Positions 7,419 through 15,702 of a stretch of DNA of 64,000 bases are shown here, one piece after another. Numbering within the stretch: the first letter of the stretch is position 1; the number at the start of each line of letters is the position of its first letter. A program made the position numbers and the translations under genes. The DNA is from Fictibacillus phosphorivorans (GTDB lineage Bacteria > Bacillota > Bacilli > Bacillales > Fictibacillaceae), in contig NZ_JAMBOR010000013.1 in the NCBI RefSeq assembly GCF_023715845.1, forward strand, positions 1 through 64,000. The letters are read 5' to 3'. Below the pieces are notes generated by a model. That model worked only from the letters and a program-made list of their open reading frames with translations. It did no database searches and was not told the DNA's origin.

Positions 7419-9149
7419 CTACAATTCTTCCATCAGTTTTCTCTTTCTCTTCATGAATGCTTGCAGCTCCTGATCAACTTCTAGGTATTCATCGGTTCCT
7501 GTTTTGCAGAAGCTGATCTTACCGAGCAACTCGGTTATTTTATTTTCGACCAACACCAGTTCGTCGGCTATATTCCGATCTGACTGACCTGTCGTCTCAG
7601 CCTTCTTATCCTCATATTCTTTCAGCCCCATCTCATAGCGATGGATTTGCTTATTCTCGATGACGAGCAGTTTATCGCAAAGCTTCTCCACAAAGAATCG
7701 GTCATGCGACACGATCATGAGGGTGCCGTTGAATTCGTTCAATGTATCTTCCAGTTGCTCCCGGCTTGGCAAATCTAGATGGTTTGTCGGTTCATCCAGG
7801 ATCAGAACATCATAGTCTTGAAGGATCATCCCTACGAGCTTCACGCGTGTACGTTCTCCTAAACTAAAATGAGAGATCGGCTTTGAAAGTTTCGCGTGAT
7901 CGAGGCCCATGTTCGCAAAGATCGTTTCTGCTCTTCTCACACGGTCCCGCTCCTCTAACTCTAGATACTCATAGACGTTCATGTCTTCAGGAAGGTCACT
8001 TACATCCTGTGACAGGTATGCGATTTTCATCGATTCACTTTTCCAGATAGAACCCTTTGTTACAGGTTCTTCTTCAAGCAGCATCTTAATAAAAGTCGTC
8101 TTTCCTGCTCCGTTCGAACCGATGAGCGCAATCCGTTCACCATGCTTGATGTAAAAATGGCTCTTTTCAAATAGAAGATTTTCACCGTATTGTTTTGTCA
8201 GCCCCCGAATTTCAATCAGCCTCTTTCCTCTTTTTCCGGCCGAATCAAAATGAAAGAACACGTCTGCCTCTTCTTTAGGCTTTTCAACACCCTTTTTGGA
8301 CAATTCTAGGTTCAATCGGTTCAGCTTGGACTTCACCTGCTTATCCTTTTTCTTCGCCTTTGCCCGTTCGAACTGCTTAAGACCCATCTGTCTGTTTTCA
8401 GAAAGTGTGCCTCCTTTACCTGCTTGTTTATGGGCTTTTTCGGCAAAGTTCTTTATGACGCTTACTTGCTCCTCGATCATCGCCACTTTTCTCTGCTGTT
8501 TTTCATATTCACGTTTCTGTTGTTCATACCGGCGTTTTTTTTCACTTCGATAAGCGGAGTAGTTCCCATCATATATGTTCAGTTTTCCATCTTCAATCTC
8601 AAAAATTTTATTAACGGTTTGATCGAGAAACCGACGATCATGCGAAATGATAAGAGCGGCTCCATCATAGCGGCTCACTTCTTCTTTCAACCAGTTGATC
8701 CCTTGAAGGTCCAGATGATTCGTGGGTTCATCGAGGATCAAGAACTCTGGGTGGTTCGCCCAGATCTTCGCGATTGATAACTTTAACCGCTCTCCGCCGC
8801 TAAGATGCTGAAACTCTTCATTTTCAATAATTTGTTTATGAAGGCCCAGACGTTTGCTCGTCTGAAAAAGCTCTTCCGCTGAATGCGTTAGCTCATCTTC
8901 AACATTCAGCGTATAATCTGTGGATTGCGGCAGGTAGCCCATCTTCAGATTTAATGGCCACGTTGTGATCGATCCCCTATCGTATGCCACTCTTCCCATC
9001 AGCATGTTCACAAGTGTGGTTTTCCCGCTTCCGTTCCAGCCAACAAGACCGATTTTCTCCCCTTGTCTGATTTCAAAACTGATTCCTTTTATAATTTCTC
9101 GTTCTCCAAATTTTTTCTGCAGATTCTTTACTTGTAATACCGTCGTCAT
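7419..9149 (-). CDS. ABC-F family ATPase, probable ribosome-protection antibiotic resistance protein
   Basis: A 576-aa soluble protein with two ATP-binding cassettes and no membrane domain, the ABC-F layout. Cassette 1 has GWNGSGKTT (about residues 38-46), HLSGGERLK and LILDEPTNHLD; cassette 2 has GSNGAGKTT (about 345), FSLGERTR and LILDEPTNHLD. A long charged linker (about residues 200-300) is the interdomain arm that reaches into the ribosome in resistance-type members. The C-terminal 60 residues form a coiled extension. ABC-F proteins of this type displace drugs such as lincosamides, streptogramins or pleuromutilins; the drug range cannot be read from sequence. The upstream promoter, leader peptide and attenuator strongly suggest antibiotic-inducible expression. 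Start ATG 9149, AGGTGAG site. Confidence 0.88.
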   Translation of the reverse strand: MTTVLQVKNLQKKFGEREIIKGISFEIRQGEKIGLVGWNGSGKTTLVNMLMGRVAYDRGSITTWPLNLKMGYLPQSTDYTLNVEDELTHSAEELFQTSKRLGLHKQIIENEEFQHLSGGERLKLSIAKIWANHPEFLILDEPTNHLDLQGINWLKEEVSRYDGAALIISHDRRFLDQTVNKIFEIEDGKLNIYDGNYSAYRSEKKRRYEQQKREYEKQQRKVAMIEEQVSVIKNFAEKAHKQAGKGGTLSENRQMGLKQFERAKAKKKDKQVKSKLNRLNLELSKKGVEKPKEEADVFFHFDSAGKRGKRLIEIRGLTKQYGENLLFEKSHFYIKHGERIALIGSNGAGKTTFIKMLLEEEPVTKGSIWKSESMKIAYLSQDVSDLPEDMNVYEYLELEERDRVRRAETIFANMGLDHAKLSKPISHFSLGERTRVKLVGMILQDYDVLILDEPTNHLDLPSREQLEDTLNEFNGTLMIVSHDRFFVEKLCDKLLVIENKQIHRYEMGLKEYEDKKAETTGQSDRNIADELVLVENKITELLGKISFCKTGTDEYLEVDQELQAFMKRKRKLMEEL

Positions 9150-9187
9150 GCAGTCTCACCTCGTTATCTATTTATAAACAGGAGGCA

Positions 9188-9222
9188 AACAAAAAACCTC
9201 CCTGGAGACCAGAGAGGTTTTT
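9188..9222 (-). promoter_or_regulatory. Leader attenuator of the ABC-F gene
   Basis: On the minus strand ACCTCTCTGG/CCAGGGAGGT forms a strong stem followed by TTTTTTG, ending about 40 nt before the ABC-F start. An upstream leader segment, CCTGGAGA (plus-strand complement at 9337-9344), is fully complementary to TCTCCAGG in this terminator (9201-9208), so it can act as an antiterminator. Confidence 0.8.
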
Positions 9223-9360
9223 ACTGCAAATTTGCTTAGTACATATCCAAACAAACACAAAAAACAACATGTTTTTGTGTGAAGTCACATTTGGGTTGTG
9301 GTACTTGTATACGCAAAATGGGCAGACTGATCCTATTCTCCAGGTCTCACTATTTATGAG

Positions 9361-9390
9361 TTAGCCTAAGAAAATAAGATTTTTCCACAT
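9361..9390 (-). CDS. Leader peptide of the ABC-F gene (9 aa)
   Basis: A 9-codon ORF encoding MWKNLIFLG, preceded by AAAGGAAAGGT about 10 nt before the ATG. It lies just after the promoter and before the antiterminator and terminator elements. In drug-inducible ABC-F and erm genes such an ORF stalls ribosomes and frees the downstream gene. The role here is inferred from this layout. Confidence 0.65.
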   Translation of the reverse strand: MWKNLIFLG

Positions 9391-9433
9391 CAGCGTAGTA
9401 CCTTTCCTTTCCCTTTTGACTTCTTACAGTTAC

Positions 9434-9462
9434 AGTATATTTTGGCAATACTATATTGTCAA
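9434..9462 (-). promoter_or_regulatory. Sigma-A promoter of the ABC-F leader
   Basis: TTGACA (9462-9457), a 17-bp spacer and TATACT (9439-9434) on the minus strand give a near-consensus promoter about 290 bp upstream of the ABC-F start. Confidence 0.85.
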
Positions 9463-9542
9463 TTAGATTAAAATTAAAGGGTTTTTAGATCTAATTGTCT
9501 AATAGGAATAATATTCAAATTTTGTCAAGAGGTGAAAGAATC

Positions 9543-11081
9543 GTGAACACAGATGTAAGTTTATTCGGTTATATGCTGCAGATGCGCAGCCAACTGCTAG
9601 CAAACAAGATAACTGAGATTCATCAGCTAAGGAATCATTCACCTGAACCTGACAGGAAAGAAATGATCGAATGGCGCAGCAAGCTCTTCGAGTATCTCGG
9701 TTATGCTTTAAGTGAGAACTATGAAAAAGCTCAGGCTGATATTCAGGATTGGGCAGATTTAAAAAAGCAAAACGTCCCACATGAATACTCGCTGACCTAT
9801 TATTTAAACTCGGTCTTCTATACCCGAAGTCTCATCTTGAGCGTTTTAGAAAAAGAAATAAAGGATAACACCGTATCTTCAAAAGCGCTCCTCGAAATCT
9901 TAAAGGTTATTGATCCATTACTCGATCATGCCACAAATTCGTTGACCACTAACTATACGAAAAATACATATCAAAACGAAACGGATGAAGACTTAATTAT
10001 AACGTTAGAAGAATTGAAGGATTTTAAATTCGCCTTAAATGAGGCAACGATTTTCGCTGTAACAGATCAGAATAACATCATTTCCTATGTGAATGACCAT
10101 TTCTGTAAAATCTCAAAATACTCTCGTGACGAGTTGATCGGAAAAGATCACGGTGAGATTTTCAAATCCGGCTATCATACAGAAGAATATCTAGATAACA
10201 TTATCCATTCCATTCAACAGGGAAAAGTGTGGAAGGGAGAGATCTGCAACAAAGCGAAAGACGGGTCTCTCTATTGGGTAGATGCGACGATCATTCCCTA
10301 TTTGAATTACGATGGCAAGACATATAAACACATCTCCATCCAATATGACATAACCGAGCAAAAGAAAACGGAAGAAATGCTGCTTAAATCAGAAAAGCTC
10401 TCTCTAGTAGGGGAACTGGCAGCTGGCCTTGCCCATGAAATCCGTAATCCTCTCACGACGATCAAAGGGATGGTCCAAGTGCTTCAGGAAACAAGTGAAG
10501 ACAAAAGAGCCCTGTATTCAAATATCATCTTGACGGAAATCGACCGGATCAACTATATCGTCAGTGAATTTATGGTGCTGGCGAAACCGCATGCGATCTA
10601 CTTTACGGAGTGCAGCTTAACAGAGATTCTAAAAAAAGTAATCTACCTCCTAGAAGCCGAAGCGAATTTAAAAAGCGTAGTCATCCAACATGAATTTAAT
10701 GAAGAAGACATTACGTTGCATGGAGAAAAGAATCAGCTTACTCAGGTTTTTGTTAACTTATTCAAAAATGCGATGGAAGCACTGCCGAACGGCGGTATCA
10801 TCCGGGTTTCCACATCACTCATTCAAGACCAAGTTAAAATTTCAATCGAGGATAACGGCGTAGGCATGACAGAAGAGCAAGTGAAAAAGATTGGTGAGCC
10901 GTTCTATACCACAAAAGCCACTGGTACTGGCCTCGGGTTGATGGTCAGCTATAAGATCATCCAGAATCATAATGGCAATATTTCTGTTAAAAGTGAAGTA
11001 GGTAAAGGAACAACCTTCGATATATGCTTGCCATTAATCAGGAACACACTTCATCATACATACAGTTCATCACATAATTAA
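9543..11081 (+). CDS. PAS-domain sensor histidine kinase (sporulation-kinase-like)
   Basis: A 512-aa cytoplasmic histidine kinase with no predicted membrane segment. Residues 1-165 form a helical N-terminal region of unknown type; residues about 170-285 are a PAS/PAC domain (FAVTDQNNIISYVNDHFCKISKYS). The HisKA domain carries the phosphate-accepting His near residue 298 in LAHEIRNPLTTIKG, followed by N, G1 and G2 boxes of the ATPase domain (ending TGLGLMVSYKII). The kinase half resembles phosphorelay kinases of the KinA-KinE group, but no response regulator is adjacent. A TTG at 9495 is possible, but the GTG at 9543 has AGAGGTG at ideal spacing. It is divergent from the ABC-F leader. Confidence 0.88.
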   Translation: MNTDVSLFGYMLQMRSQLLANKITEIHQLRNHSPEPDRKEMIEWRSKLFEYLGYALSENYEKAQADIQDWADLKKQNVPHEYSLTYYLNSVFYTRSLILSVLEKEIKDNTVSSKALLEILKVIDPLLDHATNSLTTNYTKNTYQNETDEDLIITLEELKDFKFALNEATIFAVTDQNNIISYVNDHFCKISKYSRDELIGKDHGEIFKSGYHTEEYLDNIIHSIQQGKVWKGEICNKAKDGSLYWVDATIIPYLNYDGKTYKHISIQYDITEQKKTEEMLLKSEKLSLVGELAAGLAHEIRNPLTTIKGMVQVLQETSEDKRALYSNIILTEIDRINYIVSEFMVLAKPHAIYFTECSLTEILKKVIYLLEAEANLKSVVIQHEFNEEDITLHGEKNQLTQVFVNLFKNAMEALPNGGIIRVSTSLIQDQVKISIEDNGVGMTEEQVKKIGEPFYTTKATGTGLGLMVSYKIIQNHNGNISVKSEVGKGTTFDICLPLIRNTLHHTYSSSHN

Positions 11082-11121
11082 AAGACGATGCCCCCAGAAC
11101 AACCGGGGACATCGTTTTTTT
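11080..11121. terminator. Terminator after the histidine kinase gene
   Basis: Stem ACGATGCCCC/GGGGACATCGT with a T-run on the plus strand. The minus strand also has an A-rich left flank, so it may work in both directions. Confidence 0.8.
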
Positions 11122-11380
11122 ATTTGATGACATACGTCTCTGAACGATAGTTTTTCTTTGTACCAACTGGGTTATAGTTGTTCTCTATGTTTCCACACGC
11201 ATCCACTGCGAACCATTTTAACGTGGTTGTCCTATCAATGAGTAATGACTCCGCCCCTTCACGAGTACCACTCAACTGTAGTTTAGGAGAATCATAGGTT
11301 GGACGGCAACCATCCAGTGTATAGTAGATGGTTGCAGGCTCACTCATTTTAAAGTTTACTTCTACGGGATTTTTTAAGAG
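11120..11380 (-). pseudogene. Fragment of a chitobiase/hexosaminidase C-terminal-like domain
   Basis: The open stretch encodes about 86 residues that match the CHB_HEX_C type of beta-sandwich repeat: VEVNFKMSEPATIYYTLDG, then a DSPKLQLSG segment, then LKWFAVDACGNIE and a short tail. These domains normally form the C-terminus of large secreted enzymes. No catalytic part or signal peptide precedes it, and the first ATG (11347) lies inside the domain with no ribosome binding site. The frame continues upstream through a single TGA (11381-11383) into the preceding membrane-protein gene. Most likely the 3' remnant of a lost extracellular enzyme gene. Confidence 0.6.
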
Positions 11381-11740
11381 TCAGCCAAATATAAAAGCCA
11401 TTAAGAGAAAGATAAAACACCCAATGGGATAAAAAATACTCATAACCAAAGATAAGATGGATAGCCTAAAGAATCGCCTATGACCGATGAACAACCTAAC
11501 TGAAATAAAAGACAGCAAAAAACTGATACCCATTAAAATCTTATATGCCATTATGAGATGGTCACTGATATGCACCGGTAAATTAACATAGGATACGGTG
11601 AAATTTTCGAAATTAAGCTTTCCGAGTTGTAAGGTAGAAAAGATAGAAATAATTACAGGAGCGAGGAATGTAATAAGACTAAAGACCAAAGAGCTAATAA
11701 AGATTAAACGATATGATTTAATTGGTAATCCCTCCTCCAA
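11381..11740 (-). CDS. Hypothetical membrane protein with four predicted helices
   Basis: An approximately 119-aa hydrophobic protein with four predicted transmembrane helices and a short basic loop (FIGHRRFFR). I do not recognise the family. The start is unclear. The frame opens at TTG 11740, but this codon is itself part of the strong site GGAGGAGGGA, which is ideally spaced for an ATT codon at 11722 (giving IKSYRLIF..., 113 aa). No ATG, GTG or TTG occurs at the usual spacing from that site. The next gene fragment downstream is in the same frame. Confidence 0.55.
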   Translation of the reverse strand: MEEGLPIKSYRLIFISSLVFSLITFLAPVIISIFSTLQLGKLNFENFTVSYVNLPVHISDHLIMAYKILMGISFLLSFISVRLFIGHRRFFRLSILSLVMSIFYPIGCFIFLLMAFIFG

Positions 11741-11811
11741 TCTTTTTTCTCATTTTACCAAAATATAGTGAAAATAGCAGAAGAACATTACTTCAGCTAT
11801 TTTCTAATTTC

Positions 11812-12723
11812 TTACCTATACCCTTCTGTATTTGCTGGTTTCCCGGCTTCCACTACTTCTACTAAATACCGAAAGCAATCTGGCTGTGATCCATCCAGAT
11901 CATAAAAGTCATATTTCTTTGCAAGTTCTCCACTTGAATAAGATAGACCATTCATTTCATGCCGATACTCATCCTGTGCGATGGCTGCCACAGCTCTTCC
12001 CACAAATCTTGGTGTTTCTGAGATGGCAAAGTGCGGGTCTTTCTCTGTTCCTTGTCTCCAGTTTTCCTCGGTTACACCAAATATCTCAAGCATAATTTCT
12101 GAACGCATCCAGCCTGGTGATACAGATACCACTGTACATTTGTAAGGAGAAAGCTCATGCGAAAGAGATTTTGCCATTCGGATCACAGACGTTTTCACTA
12201 GATCATAAAACATGGATACTCTATAGTTTTTATCGTTGTATTCTTTTGTCCCGTCCGTCATCTCAACCACGAGTCCGCCTTCATTTTTTATTAATAACGG
12301 AAGTGCATAATGGCTAGTGATAAGGTGTGTATCTACAGCAAGACGCAGCATGCGCAACCCTTTTTCAAGTGAATGTTTCCAAATGGGTGTATCCCACTCA
12401 ATAAGATTTTCTCCGCCCCATATATCATTGACCAAGATATCGAGTCTGCCTTGTTCTTTTTCAATTTTTTCGATCAGCGCTTTCACTTGCTCGGGTACGA
12501 GATGGTCTGTCTGCATGGGGATTCCTATCCCACCTAATTCATTTACGCGATCGGCCGTTCCTTCAATCGTTTCAGGTCTTCCATATTCAGAAGTTTCGTT
12601 ACGTGTCGTTCTTCCCGTAATATAAACGGTTGCTCCCGCAGCTCCTAACTCCATTGCAATCCCTCGTCCGGCCCCTCTTGTACCGCCGGCTACAAGTGCT
12701 ATTTTTCCTTCTAGTGGTTTCAA
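11812..12723 (-). CDS. SDR family NAD(P)-dependent oxidoreductase
   Basis: A 303-aa classical short-chain dehydrogenase/reductase. The dinucleotide site is GGTRGAGRG (about residues 13-21) with YITGRTTR in the NADP-favouring position after beta 2. The catalytic YDLVK (Y and K about residues 173-177) is preceded by the usual serine-region strand VVEMTDGT, which lacks an obvious Ser at the standard place. It is longer than typical 250-aa SDRs, with an insert around residues 45-60 and a longer C-terminus. Start is TTG at 12723 with AGAGGAG. It is divergent from a WYL-domain regulator and shares an 86-bp gap with a candidate operator. Confidence 0.85.
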   Translation of the reverse strand: MKPLEGKIALVAGGTRGAGRGIAMELGAAGATVYITGRTTRNETSEYGRPETIEGTADRVNELGGIGIPMQTDHLVPEQVKALIEKIEKEQGRLDILVNDIWGGENLIEWDTPIWKHSLEKGLRMLRLAVDTHLITSHYALPLLIKNEGGLVVEMTDGTKEYNDKNYRVSMFYDLVKTSVIRMAKSLSHELSPYKCTVVSVSPGWMRSEIMLEIFGVTEENWRQGTEKDPHFAISETPRFVGRAVAAIAQDEYRHEMNGLSYSSGELAKKYDFYDLDGSQPDCFRYLVEVVEAGKPANTEGYR

Positions 12724-12771
12724 TTTGCATCCGCTCCTCTTTTAAATTATCTTTAGTTTATCCTTTAAAGT

Positions 12772-12786
12772 TGACACCTAATGTCA
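12772..12786. promoter_or_regulatory. Candidate operator between SDR and WYL regulator genes
   Basis: The dyad TGACA-N5-TGTCA lies in the 86-bp gap between the divergent SDR and WYL-regulator genes. It is a natural binding site for the neighbouring regulator, but this is inferred from position only. Confidence 0.4.
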
Positions 12787-12809
12787 TATTAAAATATAGG
12801 AGAAATCAT

Positions 12810-13781
12810 ATGAGAGCAGACCGACTGATCAGTATCTTATTACTGCTGCAAAATAATAAAAAGATGACAACGAAATCATTAGCAAAAGAACTAGAAGTAA
12901 CTGAACGTACCATCCATCGTGATATGGAGGCATTAAGTGCTGCTGGGATTCCCGTACTAGCTGAACGCGGCAAACATGGCGGGTGGCGGTTGGTTGATCA
13001 ATACCGAACAAAGCTGACAGGCTTAAAAGATACCGAGCTAAAAACGCTATTTCTTTCCCCTTCTTTTCAGTTGCTTAGCGATCTTGGTTTTACAAAAGAC
13101 TGGAAGGAAGCAAGACAAAAGCTGTTGGCATCCCTTCCGACCACGATACAATCTCAAGCAGATGATATGTGGAACCGCGTCCATATCGATACAGATACTT
13201 GGAGACAGTCCCCGCAAGAACTTTCTGCATTAAGTACCTTGCAGCATGCAATCTGGGAAGAACGAAAAATAAAGATGGGGTATGAAAAAGCAAACCAGCA
13301 AACGTCAGAGAGAATCGTTGAGCCATTGGGGCTCGTCGCAAAAGGACGTACTTGGTATTTAATCGCGTCCTCAAACGGGGAACTCAGAAACTTTCGTGTA
13401 TCACGAATAAAATCTTCTGAAATCATGGATGAGGGATTTGCAAGACCCCATAACTTTAATTTGGCGGAGTATTGGAACCAATCCAAACAAACCTTTGTTC
13501 AAAATCTGCCTGTTTTTAAAGTGGATGTTGAGGTGTCTCCTGCTATCCTTCCACGGTTATCGTTTACCGGTCGTTTTGGAAAAGTTCTCAGTACCGGAAC
13601 ACCAAATAAGAATGGTTGGATTCCTGTTAAGCTTTCTTTTGAAACGAAGGAAGAAGGAGTAGCCTATATTTTAGGATTTGGGGATCAGGTCAGGATTAAG
13701 CATCCTGTTTCTATGATTAATGATGTGACTAAAACGGCCGAGTCTGTGCTCTCTCTATACAACGAAGGACTGACTTCATAA
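12810..13781 (+). CDS. HTH and WYL domain transcriptional regulator (YafY family)
   Basis: A 323-aa regulator with an N-terminal DeoR-like winged helix (residues 1-60, MRADRLISILLLLQNN and LEVTERTIHRDMEALSAAGIPV), a middle linker, a WYL domain (about residues 140-230, including RTWYLIASSNGELRNFRVSRI) and a C-terminal WCX extension. Such proteins are ligand-responsive transcription factors, often controlling a divergent neighbour, here the SDR gene. A longer frame opens at 12630, inside the SDR gene; the ATG at 12810 has TAGGAG at good spacing and starts with the canonical family N-terminus. Ligand unknown. Confidence 0.9.
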   Translation: MRADRLISILLLLQNNKKMTTKSLAKELEVTERTIHRDMEALSAAGIPVLAERGKHGGWRLVDQYRTKLTGLKDTELKTLFLSPSFQLLSDLGFTKDWKEARQKLLASLPTTIQSQADDMWNRVHIDTDTWRQSPQELSALSTLQHAIWEERKIKMGYEKANQQTSERIVEPLGLVAKGRTWYLIASSNGELRNFRVSRIKSSEIMDEGFARPHNFNLAEYWNQSKQTFVQNLPVFKVDVEVSPAILPRLSFTGRFGKVLSTGTPNKNGWIPVKLSFETKEEGVAYILGFGDQVRIKHPVSMINDVTKTAESVLSLYNEGLTS

Positions 13782-13986
13782 AAAACAAATTTTACGGATC
13801 TTAAGCTGGTTAAGGGTAATTTGTTCAAGAACGTACTTCTATAGGCGTAAGGAAAACTCTTTTTGCTGTTCACCTCTTACCCGGCAAGAAAAATAAGGAA
13901 ATTAAACCTTTTTTTGATTATAATGGAGATACGATTGGGCATATATATTTTTTATTCTATCTTATTGAAAAAAGGGGGATGTTCAT

Positions 13987-14241
13987 ATGCAAAAATATAG
14001 AAGAAGAAACACTCCAGCCTTCACCGTATTGGCGTATTTCACTTTTTTTGCAGGTGTTTCTATGTTCTGTATTGGTCTCTATAACGCGGATAATTTGCAG
14101 TTGAATGAAAAAGGGTATTACATTGCAGTGATGATCTTAGTCGCAGTAGGAGCAATCCTGACACAGAAAGTTACACGAGATAATGCAGAAGATGATGAGA
14201 TCATCGCGGAACAAGAACGCCGAATGAGTAAAGCGGAATAG
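13987..14241 (+). CDS. YiaA/YiaB two-helix family membrane protein
   Basis: An 84-aa membrane protein with two transmembrane helices, about residues 10-35 and 42-62, joined by LYNADNLQLNEKGYY. The KGYY and QKVTRDN motifs after helices 1 and 2 are typical of the YiaAB domain. The C-terminus is charged. Function of the family is unknown. Ribosome binding site AAAGGGGGATG and a perfect downstream terminator support a single-gene unit. Confidence 0.85.
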   Translation: MQKYRRRNTPAFTVLAYFTFFAGVSMFCIGLYNADNLQLNEKGYYIAVMILVAVGAILTQKVTRDNAEDDEIIAEQERRMSKAE

Positions 14242-14244
14242 AAA

Positions 14245-14281
14245 AACAAGGGAAGGCTTTAAGAAAGCCTTCCCTTGTTAA
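14245..14281 (+). terminator. Terminator of the YiaAB-type gene
   Basis: A perfect 16-bp stem (AACAAGGGAAGGCTTT and its complement, 14245-14279) with a 3-nt loop, closely behind the stop codon. The T-run after it is weak, but the stem is very stable. Confidence 0.75.
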
Positions 14282-14328
14282 ATTCGTCATTTAAGTTTTT
14301 CGTTATTTTTTACGATTTTTTCTTTTGA

Positions 14329-14637
14329 AAGATCGCAACGGAAGACGATCATCTCATGGGTTGGGTTCTTGTGGGCACAGGAAAAAACTCATTTACAGAA
14401 AAGAGATACGGATTTATTTACGAACTTTTTGTCTTAGAGGCATTTCGAGGGGATGGGGTTTCTAAACGATTGATGGAAACGGGTATCCAACATCTTAAAC
14501 AAGAAGGATATTCAGAAGTTCGTTTAAATGTATATGTAGGAAATCCAGTGATCAAATGGTATGAAAAATTGGGATTTGAAAATCGTACGATTACTATGAG
14601 CATGCCTATTTCAAACGAAAAGGAAAAAGACAGCTAG
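14329..14637 (+). pseudogene. N-terminally truncated GNAT acetyltransferase
   Basis: The frame encodes about 102 residues of a GNAT fold: a strand KIATEDDHLMGWVLVG, the acetyl-CoA loop VLEAFRGDGVSKRLM (R-x-x-G-x-x-x-x-L) and the C-terminal NPVIKWYEKLGF motif. The first 40-50 residues of a normal GNAT are missing. A TGA precedes the open part, and the first ATG (14356) lies within beta strand 2 with no ribosome binding site. Probably a decayed gene; a short-lived functional fragment cannot be excluded. Confidence 0.65.
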
Positions 14638-14653
14638 ACCAGCTGCCTTTTTC
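14624..14653. terminator. Bidirectional terminator
   Basis: Stem AAAGACAGCT/AGCTGCCTTT flanked by A's and T's between the convergent GNAT fragment and the AraC gene. Confidence 0.75.
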
Positions 14654-14657
14654 GTGT

Positions 14658-15545
14658 TTATGCTTTTACTGTTCGTTTTATTACTGGGATATATATATCA
14701 ATCTGTTTTTCTTTGCCCAAACATCTTTCATCATATAATTCGAACTCAAGACTGCCTTCTTGCTCGTATTCTGAACTCGGGAACCACTTTGAATAGATTT
14801 CAACCCATGTGGACTGGATACTCGACGGGAAGTTTTCTTCTGTTGCTTTCGGTGTTGTAAAGACCGCATACTCTTTTTTAGGGAAGCCTCTGTATACTAA
14901 TCCCTCTGGTACCGGTGTCCCCTCCTCTACTTCCATCCCGATGATATAAACAAACTCTCCAGTTGTCATGTTGTAATCTGTACAAAGCCCTAGCTCATTT
15001 TTATTAAGCGGACTTGGTATTTTTGCCCCTAGATTGTTTTGAAGATAATGCTGCCAAAATTTAGGGACCTCACGATTGTTTTCTCCGTCTACGTTCCGAG
15101 TTTTCAGTTCATAGCCGATCAGGTTGAACGCCGGTTTTGTTACTAACTTCATTTCCATTGAAATTCCTCCCGTAAAACTGCTTCTACTCAGGTAAGCTTT
15201 TTGATGAAGAGACTTCGGAATAAAAGTTGCATTTCGGTACTGCCGAGGCGATACACCAAAATTTTTTTTAAAAGCACGATTGAATGACTCCTGGTATTGA
15301 AACCCGAGATCCAGTGCGATATCGATCACTTTTTCATCAGATTCAATCAAGCGGATGGCCGCTTGCGTCAGCCTTCTTTTTCGTACATAGTCCATTACGG
15401 ATTCCCCTACGACAAAGTGAAACACGCGATGATAATGAAAAGGCGAGAAACAAGCGAGCTCTGCAAGCTCCTCTAATGTGATCCGTTCGTGCAAGTTCTC
15501 TTCTATATAATCCAGTGTTCGCTGAATACTAACTTTATAATCCAT
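14658..15545 (-). CDS. AraC-family regulator with GyrI-like ligand domain
   Basis: A 295-aa protein. Residues 1-105 contain the two AraC helix-turn-helix motifs (LEELAELACFSPFHYHRVFH and VIDIALDLGFQYQESFNRAFKKNFGVSP). Residues about 130-295 form a GyrI-like/SOUL-type effector domain (MEMKLVTKPAFNLIGYELKTR and a WxEIYxKWFPSS segment), which binds small hydrophobic molecules or drugs in this family. The organisation is that of Rob/TipA-like multidrug-sensing activators. Start ATG 15545 has AGGTGG five bases upstream; a GTG three codons earlier is weaker. No transporter is adjacent, so the targets are elsewhere. Confidence 0.9.
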   Translation of the reverse strand: MDYKVSIQRTLDYIEENLHERITLEELAELACFSPFHYHRVFHFVVGESVMDYVRKRRLTQAAIRLIESDEKVIDIALDLGFQYQESFNRAFKKNFGVSPRQYRNATFIPKSLHQKAYLSRSSFTGGISMEMKLVTKPAFNLIGYELKTRNVDGENNREVPKFWQHYLQNNLGAKIPSPLNKNELGLCTDYNMTTGEFVYIIGMEVEEGTPVPEGLVYRGFPKKEYAVFTTPKATEENFPSSIQSTWVEIYSKWFPSSEYEQEGSLEFELYDERCLGKEKQIDIYIPVIKRTVKA

Positions 15546-15636
15546 CTCTACCACCTACCCTGCCTCTATCATATACACGAACCCTTATTCGTTCTTAACC
15601 TTTTTTGCTAACCTTTAAATTCTAATCTTTTTTCTA

Positions 15637-15670
15637 CAAAAAAAAGCCAATCCCTTTAATTGGATTGACT
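15637..15670 (-). terminator. Rho-independent terminator (minus strand)
   Basis: Stem AGCCAATCC/GGATTGACT with eight T's on the minus strand, downstream of the secreted-protein gene and the 39-aa ORF. Confidence 0.8.
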
Positions 15671-15702
15671 ATTGTTCTTAAGATTTTATAGTTCCTTAAT
15701 AC

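Noticed and set aside
12777-12800. TTGACA at 12771 with TATAGG as the WYL-regulator promoter
   Set aside because: The -10 would overlap the ribosome binding site, leaving it untranscribed. The TTGACA more likely belongs to the dyad TGACA-N5-TGTCA.
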